Position numbers and translations under genes: made by a program
Assembly: GCA_964423925.1 (NCBI GenBank)
Contig: CAYRGQ010000048.1
Location: 1 to 22,529, forward strand
Source: CAYRGQ01 sp964423925
Lineage (GTDB): Bacteria > Bacteroidota > Bacteroidia > Sphingobacteriales > Sphingobacteriaceae
Length of the DNA: 22,529 nt
Reading direction: 5' to 3'
In this document: piece after piece, positions 21,968 to 22,529 of the stretch
How positions within the stretch are numbered: the stretch's first letter is position 1
Layout: each line of letters opens with the position of its first letter
Notes under the pieces: generated by a model
Told to the model about the DNA's origin: nothing
Databases searched by the model: none
The model's input: only the letters and a program-made list of their open reading frames with translations

Positions 21968-21998
21968 TTGTTAAATAGCGTATTAGATTATATTTTTG
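21968..21998 (+). promoter_or_regulatory. accB promoter (TTG-N20-TATTTTTG)
   Basis: TTG at 21968-21970 and a perfect TAnnTTTG element at 21991-21998 are 20 bases apart. Transcription would start about 20 bases before the accB ATG. It is among the best promoter matches in the window and lets accB (with its expected partner accC) be expressed apart from fabH. Confidence 0.7.
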
Positions 21999-22025
21999 GT
22001 TTTTAGATAATTAAACCGGATAACT

Positions 22026-22505
22026 ATGAGTATGGACATTAAGCAAATCCAGGATCTTATCAAGTTTGTGGCTAAATCGGGTGTCAACGAAGTAGCGATT
22101 GAAGAGAAGGATTTCAAAATTACAATAAAGACAAACCAAGAGCCTACGTATGTGACAGCGAGTGTTCCGGTAACGGCACCTGCACAGGTAGTGGCGCCTC
22201 AGCCGGCCCCTGCGGCGCAGCCCCAGGCAGCACCCGACAAAGCACCTGCAGAGGATACTTCCAACTACCTGACGATTAAGTCGCCAATGATCGGTACGTT
22301 CTACCGCTCGCCAAGTCCAGACAAGCCTGCCTTTGTGAATGTAGGCGACGAGATCGGCAGCGGCAAGGTCGTTTGTATCATCGAGGCCATGAAGCTGTTT
22401 AACGAGATTGAGTCGGAAATTTCCGGAAAAATCGTCAAAGTGCTGGTAGACGATGCCCAACCGGTGGAGTACGACCAGCCGCTATTCTTGGTAGAGCCTA
22501 ATTAA
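22026..22505 (+). CDS. accB: acetyl-CoA carboxylase biotin carboxyl carrier protein
   Basis: A 159-residue BCCP, which carries carboxybiotin between the carboxylase and transferase parts of acetyl-CoA carboxylase in the cytoplasm. Three parts are visible: an N-terminal helical domain (MDIKQIQDLIKFVAKSGVNE, residues 3-22), an Ala/Pro-rich flexible linker (about 45-77), and the biotinyl domain (about 80-159). The domain has SPMIGTFYRSPSPDKPAF and the biotin lysine Lys123 in CIIEAMKLFNEIE. The length is typical. Only 24 bases of the window remain after the stop; accC is expected next but is not visible. Confidence 0.98.
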   Translation: MSMDIKQIQDLIKFVAKSGVNEVAIEEKDFKITIKTNQEPTYVTASVPVTAPAQVVAPQPAPAAQPQAAPDKAPAEDTSNYLTIKSPMIGTFYRSPSPDKPAFVNVGDEIGSGKVVCIIEAMKLFNEIESEISGKIVKVLVDDAQPVEYDQPLFLVEPN

Positions 22506-22529
22506 GGCTGACCAGCACACGAATTAACA

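Noticed and set aside
1..22529. CRISPR arrays, transposases, integrases, toxin-antitoxin or other defence genes
   Set aside because: No regularly spaced direct repeats, terminal repeats or matching protein motifs were seen on either strand.

Overview
The window reads as chromosomal DNA of a member of the Bacteroidota, most like Sphingobacteriaceae, with close to half G+C by eye. Four things support this. Several genes are preceded by the phylum-specific promoter form TTG-N20-TAnnTTTG. Shine-Dalgarno sequences are mostly absent. RNase G, UvrB, the PhnA-type protein and ribosomal L32 all read like Bacteroidota family members. A tiny, very basic protein (MPSGKKRKRHK...) of a kind I associate with this phylum is present. 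The family-level assignment is inference from protein resemblance.

Layout. Positions 1-2292 hold the end of a respiratory complex I operon (nuoM, cut by the window edge, then nuoN). Positions 2320-5416 hold three minus-strand genes for surface glycan assembly: two different Stealth-type sugar-phosphate transferases on either side of a fucosyltransferase-like GT-B protein. Positions 5716-8437 carry pgi and an alpha-oxoamine-synthase-like PLP enzyme. Positions 8438-10509 carry an intergenic region with two promoter-like sites, an HU-family DNA-binding protein, a membrane-anchored TPR protein, a 29-residue basic protein, and about 520 nt without a gene in front of rng. Positions 10510-12097 hold rng (RNase G/E family) and a strong bidirectional terminator. 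Positions 12301-13826 hold a PhnA-domain protein that has lost its zinc ligands and queH (tRNA queuosine synthesis). Positions 13860-18045 are minus strand: uvrB (excision repair), gmd and rfbA (nucleotide-sugar synthesis). Positions 18129-19052 hold a lipocalin-like lipoprotein (minus) diverging from a small three-helix membrane protein (plus). Positions 19095-22505 hold the lipid cluster yceD (DUF177)-rpmF-plsX-fabH-accB, which runs towards an expected accC beyond the window.

How the genes work together. Most of the window is housekeeping: energy, glycolysis, nucleoid, RNA decay, repair, tRNA modification and fatty-acid initiation. The accessory theme is cell-surface polysaccharide. The Stealth/fucosyltransferase trio could use GDP-fucose, whose first committed step is made by Gmd about 11 kb away, while RfbA starts the dTDP-sugar branch. 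I found no mobile element, CRISPR array, tRNA or rRNA, and no convincing unknown defence system. The most unusual items are the 29-residue basic protein, the long structured region before rng with an in-frame stop just upstream of its TTG start, the zinc-less PhnA protein, the orphan promoter at 8459-8489 and the paired Stealth genes.
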